Shown: piece after piece, positions 1 to 6,554 of the stretch
Numbering within the stretch: position 1 is the stretch's first letter
Layout: the number at the start of each line of letters is the position of its first letter
Assembly: GCA_014804905.1 (NCBI GenBank)
Contig: JAAUYX010000064.1
Location: forward strand, 5,816 to 13,044
Direction of reading: 5' to 3'
Length of the DNA stretch: 7,229 nucleotides
DNA from: Desulfovibrio sp.
Lineage (GTDB): Bacteria > Desulfobacterota > Desulfovibrionia > Desulfovibrionales > Desulfovibrionaceae
Notes under the pieces: model-generated
Databases searched by the model: none
The model's input: the letters and a program-made list of their open reading frames with translations, nothing else
Told to the model about the DNA's origin: nothing
Position numbers and translations under genes: made by a program

Positions 1-537
1 CAGCTCCGCGCGCTCCTGCACGGCGACATCAACGACCCCTGGCTTTCCCTCGTCATCCCGGTGACGGTGGTGGTGTCCTCGCTCATCGCCAAGAATTTCT
101 CCTATTCCAACCCGGCTTGGGTGGGCCTCACGGTCATCTTTGTGGCCAATGCGGACGACTCCCTCGAACTGAAGCGCATCCTCGCCAGGGTCGTGGGGAC
201 CATTGCGGGTGCCTTTTTGGCCTACCTGCTCCTGCGCTACATCCACCTGCCCCTGCAACTGGCTCTGGTGGTGGGGCTCGCCGCGTTTTTCATGCCCTTT
301 TCCATAAAGCATTACACCATCTTCAGCCTGATCATCACCTGCATCGTGCTGGTGCTCATTGACATCGTGATGCTGGACCATGGCGGCGACATGCGGCTTC
401 TGTTCTGGCGCTGCATCGACACGGTGTTCGGCTGCGTCTGCGTGTTTTTCGCCAACCTCATCCTGAAATACCTCTATTGGCGCAGAAAGCGCCACGCCAG
501 GAAAGACGCCGCGGCAGGCACGGCGCCCAGCGCATAG
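1..537 (+). CDS. FUSC-family inner-membrane transporter, C-terminal part (5' end outside window)
   Basis: The reading frame is open from base 1 and ends at TAG 535-537, giving 178 visible residues; the true start lies upstream. The visible part is strongly hydrophobic, with about five or six membrane segments (near residues 14-32, 36-49, 62-78, 84-98, 104-124 and 128-150), and it ends in a basic, Ala-rich cytoplasmic tail. Two Arg-containing patterns, KRILARVVGTIAG (near residues 58-70) and RCIDTVFG, resemble those of the FUSC/aromatic-acid-exporter (fusaric acid resistance) superfamily, whose members are inner-membrane proteins linked to efflux of aromatic acids and similar compounds. A Met codon does not occur at the GTG at 61, and that GTG has no clear SD, so it is not taken as the start. 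The gene is convergent with the next operon, only 19 bases away. The family call is fairly firm; the substrate is unknown. Confidence 0.75.
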   Translation, partial: QLRALLHGDINDPWLSLVIPVTVVVSSLIAKNFSYSNPAWVGLTVIFVANADDSLELKRILARVVGTIAGAFLAYLLLRYIHLPLQLALVVGLAAFFMPFSIKHYTIFSLIITCIVLVLIDIVMLDHGGDMRLLFWRCIDTVFGCVCVFFANLILKYLYWRRKRHARKDAAAGTAPSA

Positions 538-556
538 GGGGAAGGTCCGGGAAGGC

Positions 557-1327
557 TCAGGACCAGCGGATGCCCAGCAGCCGGGCGGCAACGGGCGCGA
601 TGTCCGTCTGCCGGGCCGGCAGGGGGGTATCTTCCGGCGCGCCCACCAGCCAGAAGGGCACGCGCCGGGCCACATCCGTGGCGTCGCTGTGGCTCCCATC
701 TGCGTCCATGCCGTGATCGCTCGTGACAAGGACGCTGGCGCCCCAGTCGAGCCACGCGGGCACATGGAGGGCGAGCAGGGCGTCGGCGGCGCGCACGGCC
801 TCGCGATAGGCGCGGGACTCGGCCCCGGCGGCGTGGCCCGCGAAGTCGATGCCCATGCTGTGCACGAGGAGCAGGTCCGGCGTGAACCTCTGGCGCAGGG
901 CCTCGGCGTCGCGGAAGAGCTCGGCGTCGGGATAGGCGTCCTCGCTGTAAAAGAGGCCGTGCTGGATGGGGAGATTCGCGTCGACGCTGAGGCGGTCGCG
1001 GGCGGGCACGAAGGGCGCTACGTTGCAGAGTTCGCTCACCCAGTGGTACGCGGCCGCCGCCGTGCGGAGGCCGGCCGCGCGGGCGCGGGCGAAGAGCGTG
1101 GGCGCGGGCGCGAGGCGGGCGTCCTCATTGCGGACGATGCCCGTCTCAAGGGGCGTCCTGCCCGTGAGCAGCGTGGCGTAAATGGGCCTTGAGAGCGGCG
1201 GCAGCTCGGCCGTGAGCTCCGCGTGACGCGCCTCGCCCGCCTGCGTGAGCGCGGCGAGAAAGCCCATGTGCGTGGCCGCGGCGCCCGCGGCGAGCCCGTC
1301 CAGCAGCACGAAGACGAGGCGGCTCAC
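557..1327 (-). CDS. Alkaline phosphatase superfamily phosphodiesterase / nucleotide pyrophosphatase-like protein
   Basis: This 256-residue protein has the metal-binding pattern of the alkaline phosphatase/type I phosphodiesterase fold. The N-terminal strand ends in LLDG (D10). The nucleophile region is S46-R-P-I-Y followed by LLTGR, so S46 sits where Thr/Ser (or the sulfatase Cys) normally lies. DFAGH gives D161 and H165, TSDHG gives D204 and H205, and H213 follows. All the expected two-metal ligands therefore appear present, and the enzyme should hydrolyse a phosphate mono- or diester or a related ester; its substrate is not readable. There is no signal peptide, since the first catalytic strand begins at residue 3, so a cytoplasmic location is inferred. 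It starts with GTG, overlapping the TGA of the upstream deacetylase gene (GTGA), with a GGGGGAG SD just upstream, so it is translationally coupled as the second gene of a two-gene operon. At about 256 residues it is a compact member of the family. Confidence 0.82.
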   Translation of the reverse strand: MSRLVFVLLDGLAAGAAATHMGFLAALTQAGEARHAELTAELPPLSRPIYATLLTGRTPLETGIVRNEDARLAPAPTLFARARAAGLRTAAAAYHWVSELCNVAPFVPARDRLSVDANLPIQHGLFYSEDAYPDAELFRDAEALRQRFTPDLLLVHSMGIDFAGHAAGAESRAYREAVRAADALLALHVPAWLDWGASVLVTSDHGMDADGSHSDATDVARRVPFWLVGAPEDTPLPARQTDIAPVAARLLGIRWS

Positions 1328-2349
1328 CAGTCTCCCCCGTCGGCTTGTGGCAAATCCTCCCGCCGGGGAAAGTGCAGCTCCGGCGCGAGGTCGCGCAAGG
1401 CCGTGAGTGTAGTGCCTTCCACAGTGAAGGTGTCGCGCAGCCAGCGGCAGAAGCGGAAAATCTTGTCCAGCGCCGCTCGGGCCGCGGCCTCGTCCGGCAC
1501 ATGGGGCGAGCCGCCGGGAAGCATCTCGGACGAATGCCAGAAAAGCCCCAGCACCTTGCCGCCGCGCCGCACATGGAGCCTTGTTGCGAGGCGCATGGCG
1601 CGGGCCCCGTGCCAGAAAGGATTGGCGCTCAGGGCCCCGAAAAAGTGGAAGCGGTCCAGAAGTTGCGGCTTCTCGCGCGCAAGAGCGTGCCAGAGCCGCT
1701 CCAAGCCCGGCACAAGCGGCACCTGCGTGATGGGCGCTTCGAGCAGGGGGCGCCCCGGCGCGCCCTCCACCCAGTAGGGGTCCGGCGGGGCGAGAAAGTG
1801 GTCCGGCCCGTTGCGGAAGACGCGCAAGGGGCAGACCGAGCTGTCCACGAGGATGCCTTCCTCGGCGAGCAGGGGGCGGACCTCGGCCTTGAGGTCCCAG
1901 CGGCCCATGCGGAAGCTCGTCAGCGGCGCGCCCTGAAAGTCGCGCCCGGCGTCGAGCAGGGTGCGCAGCCTCCGGCGCAGGAGCTCCCGAGGGAGGAGGT
2001 GGGTGCGCGTTGGCTCGCCCGGAGCGGCGTCGCCCTCAAGGGGCGGGGTGCTCCAGTGGTGGAGATGCGCCCCGATTTCGGCGCCGTGCCGGTCACGCAT
2101 TTCGGCGAGCACCGCGCGGGCCTGGGCGGAGGCAAAGACGGTCCAGGCGCAGAAAAGCGTCAGCGGAAAGCCCAGCTCGTCCGTGAGCGGCGCGAGCTTC
2201 CGCAAAAGCTCCACATTGCGGACGCCGCAATCCCGGCTCGCATAGCAGCCGGAAAAAAGGCCCTCCTCCTCCACGTCGAGGCTGATGACCACGCGCAGGG
2301 GCGACCTTGCGTTGGTGGCGGGAATGGCGGATATGTGCGGGGCTGGCAT
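1324..2349 (-). CDS. Polysaccharide deacetylase-like (CE4/NodB-type) protein
   Basis: The 341-residue protein shows the ordered motifs of a CE4-like deacetylase: SLDVEEE near residues 23-29 (D25 as the catalytic/metal Asp), EIGAHLHHW at 91-99 (metal His H95 with H97/H98), SFRMGRWD at 145-152 (R147), and LFWHSSEMLPGGSP at 269-282 (H272). Such enzymes remove N- or O-acetyl groups from sugars in surface glycans, peptidoglycan or glycolipid precursors. The HLHHW form and the HSSEMLPGGSP motif recall the WbmS-like branch found in O-antigen and glycan loci rather than classic chitin deacetylases (inference from family memory). No signal peptide is evident. I chose ATG 2349 because AGGG lies 7 bases upstream of it. 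A GTG two codons earlier (2355) would give 343 residues but overlaps that SD. The gene is the first of a two-gene operon, divergent from the GT4 gene. Confidence 0.8.
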   Translation of the reverse strand: MPAPHISAIPATNARSPLRVVISLDVEEEGLFSGCYASRDCGVRNVELLRKLAPLTDELGFPLTLFCAWTVFASAQARAVLAEMRDRHGAEIGAHLHHWSTPPLEGDAAPGEPTRTHLLPRELLRRRLRTLLDAGRDFQGAPLTSFRMGRWDLKAEVRPLLAEEGILVDSSVCPLRVFRNGPDHFLAPPDPYWVEGAPGRPLLEAPITQVPLVPGLERLWHALAREKPQLLDRFHFFGALSANPFWHGARAMRLATRLHVRRGGKVLGLFWHSSEMLPGGSPHVPDEAAARAALDKIFRFCRWLRDTFTVEGTTLTALRDLAPELHFPRREDLPQADGGDW

Positions 2350-2360
2350 GGGCACACCCT
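2350..2360 (-). promoter_or_regulatory. Ribosome binding site deciding the deacetylase start
   Basis: Read on the minus strand, AGGG (2360-2357) lies 7 bases before ATG 2349-2347. The alternative GTG at 2355-2353 is only one base away from the same AGGG, too close to use it, so the ATG is favoured. Confidence 0.5.
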
Positions 2361-2363
2361 AGC

Positions 2364-2392
2364 GCGGGGCGGCCGCCAGGGCAATGCCCCGC
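2364..2392. repeat. Inverted repeat in the divergent intergenic region
   Basis: GCGGGGC (2364-2370) is the exact reverse complement of GCCCCGC (2386-2392), with 15 bases between. Nested inside it is GGGC-AAT-GCCC (2379-2389), which competes for the right arm. It is followed at 2393-2405 by a second dyad, CGCTT-TGC-AAGCG, that overlaps the candidate -35 of the rightward promoter. The position between divergent operons suggests an operator or a leader hairpin of the minus-strand transcript. In such GC-rich DNA a 7-base match could also be chance. There is no T-run, so it is not an intrinsic terminator. Confidence 0.35.
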
Positions 2393-2396
2393 CGCT

Positions 2397-2424
2397 TTGC
2401 AAGCGCGCCCGGATGGCGTAGGAT
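2397..2424 (+). promoter_or_regulatory. Candidate sigma70-type promoter for the GT4-led operon
   Basis: A -35-like TTGCAA (2397-2402) is separated by 16 bases from a -10-like TAGGAT (2419-2424); shifting the -35 one base left (TTTGCA) gives a 17-base spacer. Each box matches its consensus at 4 of 6 positions. The -10 lies in a short tandem TAGGATAGGATA (2419-2430), the most AT-rich spot in the gap. Transcription would start about 25-35 bases before the GT4 ATG. No equally good leftward promoter was found in the gap. Confidence 0.35.
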
Positions 2425-2462
2425 AGGATACCCTGCCGCACACGCAGGCCACCGGAGACGCC

Positions 2463-3569
2463 ATGCCAGAACCCTGTTCCGTCCTCTTCCTCATGGAAGA
2501 CCTCTGTTTCGGGGGCACGCAGCGCCAGACCCTCGAGCTGGCCCGCCGCCTTGACCGCGAGCGCTTCACGCCCTCCATGCTCATGCTCACGGGCCCCACG
2601 GACCTCGACGCCGTGGCCGCGGAGGCCGGCATCGGGCTCAACTATCTCGGCACGGGACGCAGCGTGGCACGGTTTTTCTTTCTCCGTCTGGGTTCGGCCC
2701 TGAAGCGCCATGCCCCGGACATCCTCGTGCCCTGCACGGCGCTGCCCAATATCTGGGGGCCCATCTGGGGGCGCACCCTCGGCATCCCGGCCATCATCGG
2801 CACCTGCCGGGGCGGCGGTGCCCTCAGCCGCCAGCACGAGTGGCTGCTCTGGCGGCTGTGCGACCACCACATCTGCAATTCGCGGGCACTGGTGGAGGGC
2901 CTGCGCAAGCTGGGCGAACCCGCTGGCCGCATCAGCTATATCCCCAACGGGGTGGATACCGAGCGCTTCCGCCCCGGCGCCGAACCGCCCTCCGAGCGGC
3001 CGCCGCTCATCCTCTGCGTGGGGCGGCTCGCGCAAGACAAGGGGCACCTCACCCTTCTGCGCGCCTTCTCCGTCGTGGCCCGCCAGGTGCCGCAGGCGCG
3101 CCTGCGCCTCGTGGGCGACGGCCCGCAGGAGGCGCAGATACGGATGCTCGCCGGGACCTTCGGCCTCGGGGACCGGGTGGAATTCGTGCCCGGAAGCCCG
3201 GATGTGCGCGAGCATTACGCGGAGGCGCGCATCTTCGCCCTGGCCTCGGTGCGCGAGGGCCAGCCCAATGTCATCCTCGAGGCCATGAGCTGCGGGCTGC
3301 CCGTCTGCGCCACGGCGGTGGGGGGCATCCCCGGTCTTGTGGAGAACGGCGTCACCGGCCTGCTCTCGCCCGCGGGCTATGCCGAGGCGCTGGCCGCGTC
3401 GCTTTTGCGCCTTCTGGCGGACCCGCCGCTGGGCGACGCCCTCGGCCGCGCCGGGCGCGCGCGGGTGGAGCGCGACTTTTCCTTCGCCACCATGGTGGCG
3501 GCCCACGAGGAGCTTTTTGACCGCCTGCACCGCAGCAGGCGCGGCGAGCGGGAGGACATGGACGCATGA
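2463..3569 (+). CDS. Glycosyltransferase family 4 (GT-B fold)
   Basis: The 368-residue protein has the GT-B, GT4 layout. The N-terminal acceptor domain opens with strand VLFLMEDL and a GGTQRQ loop (residues 17-22). The linker carries IPNGVDTERF (160-169). The C-terminal donor domain starts with CVGRLAQDKG (185-194; R188 and K193 are placed to bind the donor diphosphate) and contains LVGDGP (217-221). The EX7E motif is E265 to E273 in REGQPNVILEAMSCGLPV, followed by the TAVGGIPGLVENGVTG nucleotide-binding segment. GT4 enzymes transfer a sugar from a nucleotide sugar with retention of configuration, usually at the cytoplasmic face of the inner membrane; which sugar and acceptor are used here is not readable. 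ATG 2463 has GGAG five bases upstream. The end overlaps the next start as ATGA (3566-3569), so the two are translationally coupled. It is the first gene of a three-gene operon. Confidence 0.9.
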   Translation: MPEPCSVLFLMEDLCFGGTQRQTLELARRLDRERFTPSMLMLTGPTDLDAVAAEAGIGLNYLGTGRSVARFFFLRLGSALKRHAPDILVPCTALPNIWGPIWGRTLGIPAIIGTCRGGGALSRQHEWLLWRLCDHHICNSRALVEGLRKLGEPAGRISYIPNGVDTERFRPGAEPPSERPPLILCVGRLAQDKGHLTLLRAFSVVARQVPQARLRLVGDGPQEAQIRMLAGTFGLGDRVEFVPGSPDVREHYAEARIFALASVREGQPNVILEAMSCGLPVCATAVGGIPGLVENGVTGLLSPAGYAEALAASLLRLLADPPLGDALGRAGRARVERDFSFATMVAAHEELFDRLHRSRRGEREDMDA

Positions 3570-4012
3570 AGCCGGCACGCAGTTTTTCTCTGGCGGCCCT
3601 CGCCTGCCTGTTCGTTCTTCTGGCCGCGCCCGCGGCACCTGGGGCGGAAAAAGCCGCGCCCAAGACCATTAAAAGCGGCTCCGGCGAAGTGACCGAACTC
3701 TGGACGGGCAAGGTGCTCACGGCCACCTTTCGCGCGGGCATGTGCTTCCGCACGGACGGCCGGGCGCGCGGCGTGCTCATCCTCCGTCATTCCAACGGTC
3801 AGGAGGACACCTATCACCTCTACGGGCATATCCGCGCCAATGCCTTTGACCTCACGCATGGCTCGGGCCATTCCTTCACCGGCCGGCTCACGGGCCCCGC
3901 GAGCATGGAGGGCCGCGTGAAGCTGAAAAACGGCCTTTCCCTCAACCTCGAGGGCAAACGCGAGCAGGATGTGCCGCTCGCGGCCGAGGATTGCGCGCCG
4001 CTGCCCCGTTGA
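3566..4012 (+). CDS. Small exported protein of unknown function
   Basis: I do not recognise the family of this 148-residue protein. It begins with a clear Sec-type signal peptide: basic MKPAR, a hydrophobic core near residues 8-20, and an Ala/Pro-rich c-region ending PGA, with likely cleavage after A27. The mature part of about 121 residues is polar and looks beta-rich: alternating segments such as EVTELWTGKVLTATF, ARGVLILRH and EGRVKLKNGLSLNLEG suggest a small beta sandwich or barrel. It has two Cys in the mature part (C60 and C143), which could form a disulfide in the periplasm. No lipobox is seen at the end of the signal. A GGAGGA SD lies about nine bases before the ATG, inside the GT4 gene; the start overlaps the GT4 stop (ATGA). 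Placement between two glycosyltransferases suggests a periplasmic accessory role in the same envelope pathway, which is inference only. Confidence 0.8.
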   Translation: MKPARSFSLAALACLFVLLAAPAAPGAEKAAPKTIKSGSGEVTELWTGKVLTATFRAGMCFRTDGRARGVLILRHSNGQEDTYHLYGHIRANAFDLTHGSGHSFTGRLTGPASMEGRVKLKNGLSLNLEGKREQDVPLAAEDCAPLPR

Positions 4013-4032
4013 CTTCAGTCCCACAGAGCCCC

Positions 4033-4041
4033 GGAGGAGCC
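4033..4041 (+). promoter_or_regulatory. Ribosome binding site deciding the GT2 start
   Basis: GGAGGAG (4033-4039) lies directly before ATG 4042. This places the start 51 bases downstream of the longest open frame's ATG at 3991, which lies inside the preceding gene and has no comparable SD. Confidence 0.8.
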
Positions 4042-5220
4042 ATGACCGTAGCCTTTTTCATCCTCGGACTTGTCCAGTGCGCGCTTCTCTACCTGCTCAC
4101 GGGCACGGGCGTGAGGCTCGCGCGCAAGGCGCAGCAGGAGCGGGAGGAAGCCCGCTACGCGCCCAAGGACGGCTGGCCGGCCGCGGCCATGATCATCCCT
4201 GCGGCGGGGAGTGACCCGCGCATGGAGGCGGCCCTGCGCAGCCTCATGGAGCAGGACTATCCCGGCCTCATGCACATCCTCGTCACCGCCGGAGAGGATG
4301 ACCCGGCGGCCAACGTCATCCGCCGCCTCAAGGAGGACTATCCCTCCCTGCGCCATGTCATCGCGGGCGAGGCGAAAGGCTGCGGCCAGAAAAACTGGAA
4401 CAGCCTCGCGGGTGTGGCCGCCGTGGGCGACGCGGCGGACATCTATCTTTTCTGCGACAGCACCCACATGGCGGACCCGGAATTCGCGCGCTGCCTCGCC
4501 GGGCCGCTGGCGCGCCAGGAGGCCGCCTTCAGCACCGGCTATCATGAGGTGGAGCCGCGCGACCACGGCATCGTGACTCTGGGCTATGCCCTGAGCGTCC
4601 TGCTCATGCGCCTTTTGCAAGGGGTAGCCGCCTTCACCCAGCCTTGGGGGGGCGCCATGGGCATGACCCGCGCGGCCTTCGAGCGCTACGGCGTGGCGAA
4701 GCTCTGGGCCTCCACCGTGGTGGACGACTGCTCGCTCGGGGCCATGCTCGTGGCGCGCGGCGTGCATGTGCGCCTCTGCGCGGCCGCGCTTCTGCGCACC
4801 ACGGCGCACGGCCACGCCTTCGGCACCTGGCGGGCGTGGATGGACAGGCAGGTGCTCTTCCTCAAGTTCTGTATGCCGGGCCAGTGGCTTTTGCTCGGCG
4901 TGCTCGCCGTGCTCATGCTGGCCCCGACCGTATGGGCGGCCTTCACCATCTGCCGGGACCTTCTGGGCCGCGGCGGCGGCACCGGGCCCTTCCTCGCGCT
5001 TATCTGGCTTTTGCTGCTTTCGGGCACGCTCTCGTCCTGGCGCAGGCTCGTGCCCGTGCGCGTGCCGCTGGGCCGCTGGATAAGCGCCTTTTTCCTGGCG
5101 TCCGGGCTGTTCGGCTGGGTGTATGCGGCGAGCATTCCGGCGCGGACCATTGTCTGGCGGCACATGGTCTATCTTGTGGGCCGGGGGGGCGTGCTCCTCG
5201 GGATGCGGCGGCGGGGTTAA
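4042..5220 (+). CDS. Membrane-bound glycosyltransferase family 2, ceramide-glucosyltransferase-like
   Basis: This 392-residue protein has an N-terminal membrane helix (about 2-22), a GT-A domain (about 45-270), and three or more C-terminal helices (about 281-303, 316-333, 346-364). In the GT domain, MIIPAAGSDPRMEAALRSLMEQDYP (positions 50-74) is the nucleotide-binding start, GQKNWN (115-120) matches the G-x-K-x-x-N segment of the ceramide glucosyltransferase group, FCDSTH (137-142) supplies D139, and VVDDCSLGAMLVARG (226-240) supplies the catalytic-base Asp pair D228/D229. The C-terminal IVWRHMVYLVGRGG resembles the conserved WRG..Y end of HpnI-like enzymes. Such enzymes add a sugar to a membrane lipid acceptor, facing the cytoplasm. 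Two family motifs look eroded: DSD reads DST, and the (Q/R)XXRW region reads RQVLFL. It is the last gene of the operon, 29 bases after the exported protein gene. Confidence 0.82.
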   Translation: MTVAFFILGLVQCALLYLLTGTGVRLARKAQQEREEARYAPKDGWPAAAMIIPAAGSDPRMEAALRSLMEQDYPGLMHILVTAGEDDPAANVIRRLKEDYPSLRHVIAGEAKGCGQKNWNSLAGVAAVGDAADIYLFCDSTHMADPEFARCLAGPLARQEAAFSTGYHEVEPRDHGIVTLGYALSVLLMRLLQGVAAFTQPWGGAMGMTRAAFERYGVAKLWASTVVDDCSLGAMLVARGVHVRLCAAALLRTTAHGHAFGTWRAWMDRQVLFLKFCMPGQWLLLGVLAVLMLAPTVWAAFTICRDLLGRGGGTGPFLALIWLLLLSGTLSSWRRLVPVRVPLGRWISAFFLASGLFGWVYAASIPARTIVWRHMVYLVGRGGVLLGMRRRG

Positions 5221-5246
5221 GAAGGAGGCTCTTCCGCCAACCCTTT

Positions 5247-5275
5247 TTGACAGCAGGCCGCCGAGGCCGTACATT
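5247..5275 (+). promoter_or_regulatory. Strong candidate sigma70 promoter for the ABC transporter genes
   Basis: A perfect -35 hexamer TTGACA (5247-5252) is followed after exactly 17 bases by TACATT (5270-5275, 4 of 6 matches to the -10 consensus). It sits in the only sizeable gap of the plus-strand gene run, about 75 bases before the permease ATG. It implies the transporter can be expressed independently of the glycosyltransferase genes. Confidence 0.6.
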
Positions 5276-5282
5276 GGGCCGT

Positions 5283-5297
5283 CGGGGGGAGCCCCCG
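5283..5297 (+). promoter_or_regulatory. GC hairpin in the predicted 5' leader of the transporter operon
   Basis: CGGGGG-GAG-CCCCCG forms a perfect six-pair stem with a three-base loop. It begins about eight bases past the predicted -10, so it would lie at or very near the 5' end of the transcript, where such stems often protect mRNA. No T-run follows, so it is not an intrinsic terminator. The rest of the 5221-5352 gap shows no ORF of note. Confidence 0.4.
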
Positions 5298-5352
5298 GAA
5301 GGCGCCGTGGGCCGCAGGCCGTCCACTCCCGCCGAAGGAGCCGGAGTTTTCC

Positions 5353-6543
5353 ATGATCGTCACGTCCGACCTTTTTCGCGTCAGCCTGAGGCAGGTGGTG
5401 CGCCAGCGCGGTTTCGGGGTCATCCTCTCCATCGCGCTCGGCATCACGGCCTTCATCGTGCTTTCCGTGCTGGGCCGCGAGATTCGCTACAAGGTCGGGC
5501 AGGACATGGTGCTCATGGGCGGCGTCAACGTCATCCAGATATATATGGATGACGCGGCCTATCCGGGCCAGCCCCGCCGCGAGTTCTATCCCGAGACCGT
5601 GGAGGCGCTGCGCGCGCTTCCTGGCGTGGGCATGGTGAGCCGCAATTTGCGCGGCGGCCGCATCTTTGAGCTCAGAACCTCGGGCGAACGCAAGATTCAC
5701 ATGGATTTCATCGGCGTGGACCAGTATTTCGCCGATGTCTATTCCCTCACCCTGGTGGCCGGGCGGCTCTTCGACACCTCTGACATGGAGCGCCACCGCC
5801 GCGTGGCCATGCTCGGGCGCGAGGCCTCGCTCATGCTCTACAAGACGCCGGAAGAGGCCGTGGGCAAGCTCCTCATCCTCGGCAAGGACGTCTTTGAGGT
5901 GGTGGGCGTGGTGAGCGGCGTCATGCTCGGGAGCTGGGGCCGCGGCGGCTTTTTGCCCTATACGGTCATGGTGGACCGGAACTGGGTTGGCGGCAAGGTG
6001 GACAGGCTCTTCATCCGCGCCATCGGCTGGGAGGACGTCTCGCCGCTTGTCAAGCTCATCCCCAAGGTGGTGCGCGAGCACCAGGCCGCGCCGCACATGG
6101 TCATCCGCACCCAGGAGGAGCAGCTCGCCCGCATCCAGACCACCTTCATGTGGGTGGAGGCGCTGCTCTGGCTCGGCATCGTGGCCTCGCTCATGCTCGG
6201 CGGCTTCGGCATCTGGTACGGCACCTTCGCGGCGGTGCGCGCGCGCACGCGCGAAGTGGGCCTGAAAAAGGCCATGGGCGGCTCGGACGCGGACATCCTG
6301 GCCCAGTTCCTCGCCGAGGCCCTGTGCAAGTCGCTGGCGGGCGGCGTGCTCGGCATCCTTCTGGGCGTCATCCTCGTGGAAATCGGCTCCTGGTCGCTGG
6401 GCACGGGCATTTCCTATCCGCTCCTGCTCGCGAGCAGCATCGGCAGCATTCTTTTCTCCGCCCTCATCGGCGTGGCGGGCGGTCTCTATCCCGCCATCCA
6501 GGCGAGCCGCATGGACGTGGTCTCGGCCCTGCGCTTTGAATGA
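5353..6543 (+). CDS. ABC transporter permease, MacB/LolC/FtsX type
   Basis: The 396-residue protein has the four-helix topology of type VII ABC permeases. A short cytoplasmic N-terminus is followed by helix 1 (about 22-42), a large periplasmic MacB-type domain (about 43-265), and helices near 270-292, 328-346 and 356-380. Diagnostic sequences are AVRARTREVGLKKAMGG (294-310), the coupling region of MacB/LolC permeases, and the C-terminal GLYPAIQASRMDVVSALRFE. This family does not move substrate through a membrane pore; it transmits ATP-driven mechanical force to the periplasm to extrude lipoproteins, peptides, siderophores or antibiotics, or to control cell-wall enzymes. GGAG lies six bases before ATG 5353. 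The ATPase gene follows 11 bases later, and together they form a MacB-like pair with the ATPase as a separate subunit. No membrane fusion protein gene lies within the window, so export versus Lol-type function cannot be decided. Confidence 0.9.
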   Translation: MIVTSDLFRVSLRQVVRQRGFGVILSIALGITAFIVLSVLGREIRYKVGQDMVLMGGVNVIQIYMDDAAYPGQPRREFYPETVEALRALPGVGMVSRNLRGGRIFELRTSGERKIHMDFIGVDQYFADVYSLTLVAGRLFDTSDMERHRRVAMLGREASLMLYKTPEEAVGKLLILGKDVFEVVGVVSGVMLGSWGRGGFLPYTVMVDRNWVGGKVDRLFIRAIGWEDVSPLVKLIPKVVREHQAAPHMVIRTQEEQLARIQTTFMWVEALLWLGIVASLMLGGFGIWYGTFAAVRARTREVGLKKAMGGSDADILAQFLAEALCKSLAGGVLGILLGVILVEIGSWSLGTGISYPLLLASSIGSILFSALIGVAGGLYPAIQASRMDVVSALRFE

Positions 6544-6554
6544 AAAGGTGAAGC

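Noticed and set aside
544..564. GGTCC...GGACC inverted repeat between the convergent genes as a terminator
   Set aside because: The stem is only five pairs with an 11-base loop, has no T-run, and extends into the phosphodiesterase gene; too weak to call.
3596..3610. ALAC in the exported protein (Cys14) as a lipoprotein lipobox
   Set aside because: It sits inside the hydrophobic core rather than at the end of the signal, and the -3 residue is Ala; the later Ala/Pro region with cleavage near A27 fits a Sec signal better.
2160..3638. A 492-codon open frame on the minus strand opposite the GT4 gene
   Set aside because: Composition is Arg/Gly/Ala/Pro-heavy with no recognisable domain, and it overlaps the divergent control region and two genes with firm family motifs.
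3991..4041. Upstream ATG 3991 as the GT2 start
   Set aside because: It would overlap the exported protein gene and lacks an SD, whereas ATG 4042 directly follows GGAGGAG.
557..5220. A hopanoid (hpn) gene cluster
   Set aside because: The GT2 resembles HpnI in layout, but there is no squalene-hopene cyclase, radical SAM (HpnH/HpnJ) or other hpn gene in the window, and the deacetylase is not clearly HpnK-like.
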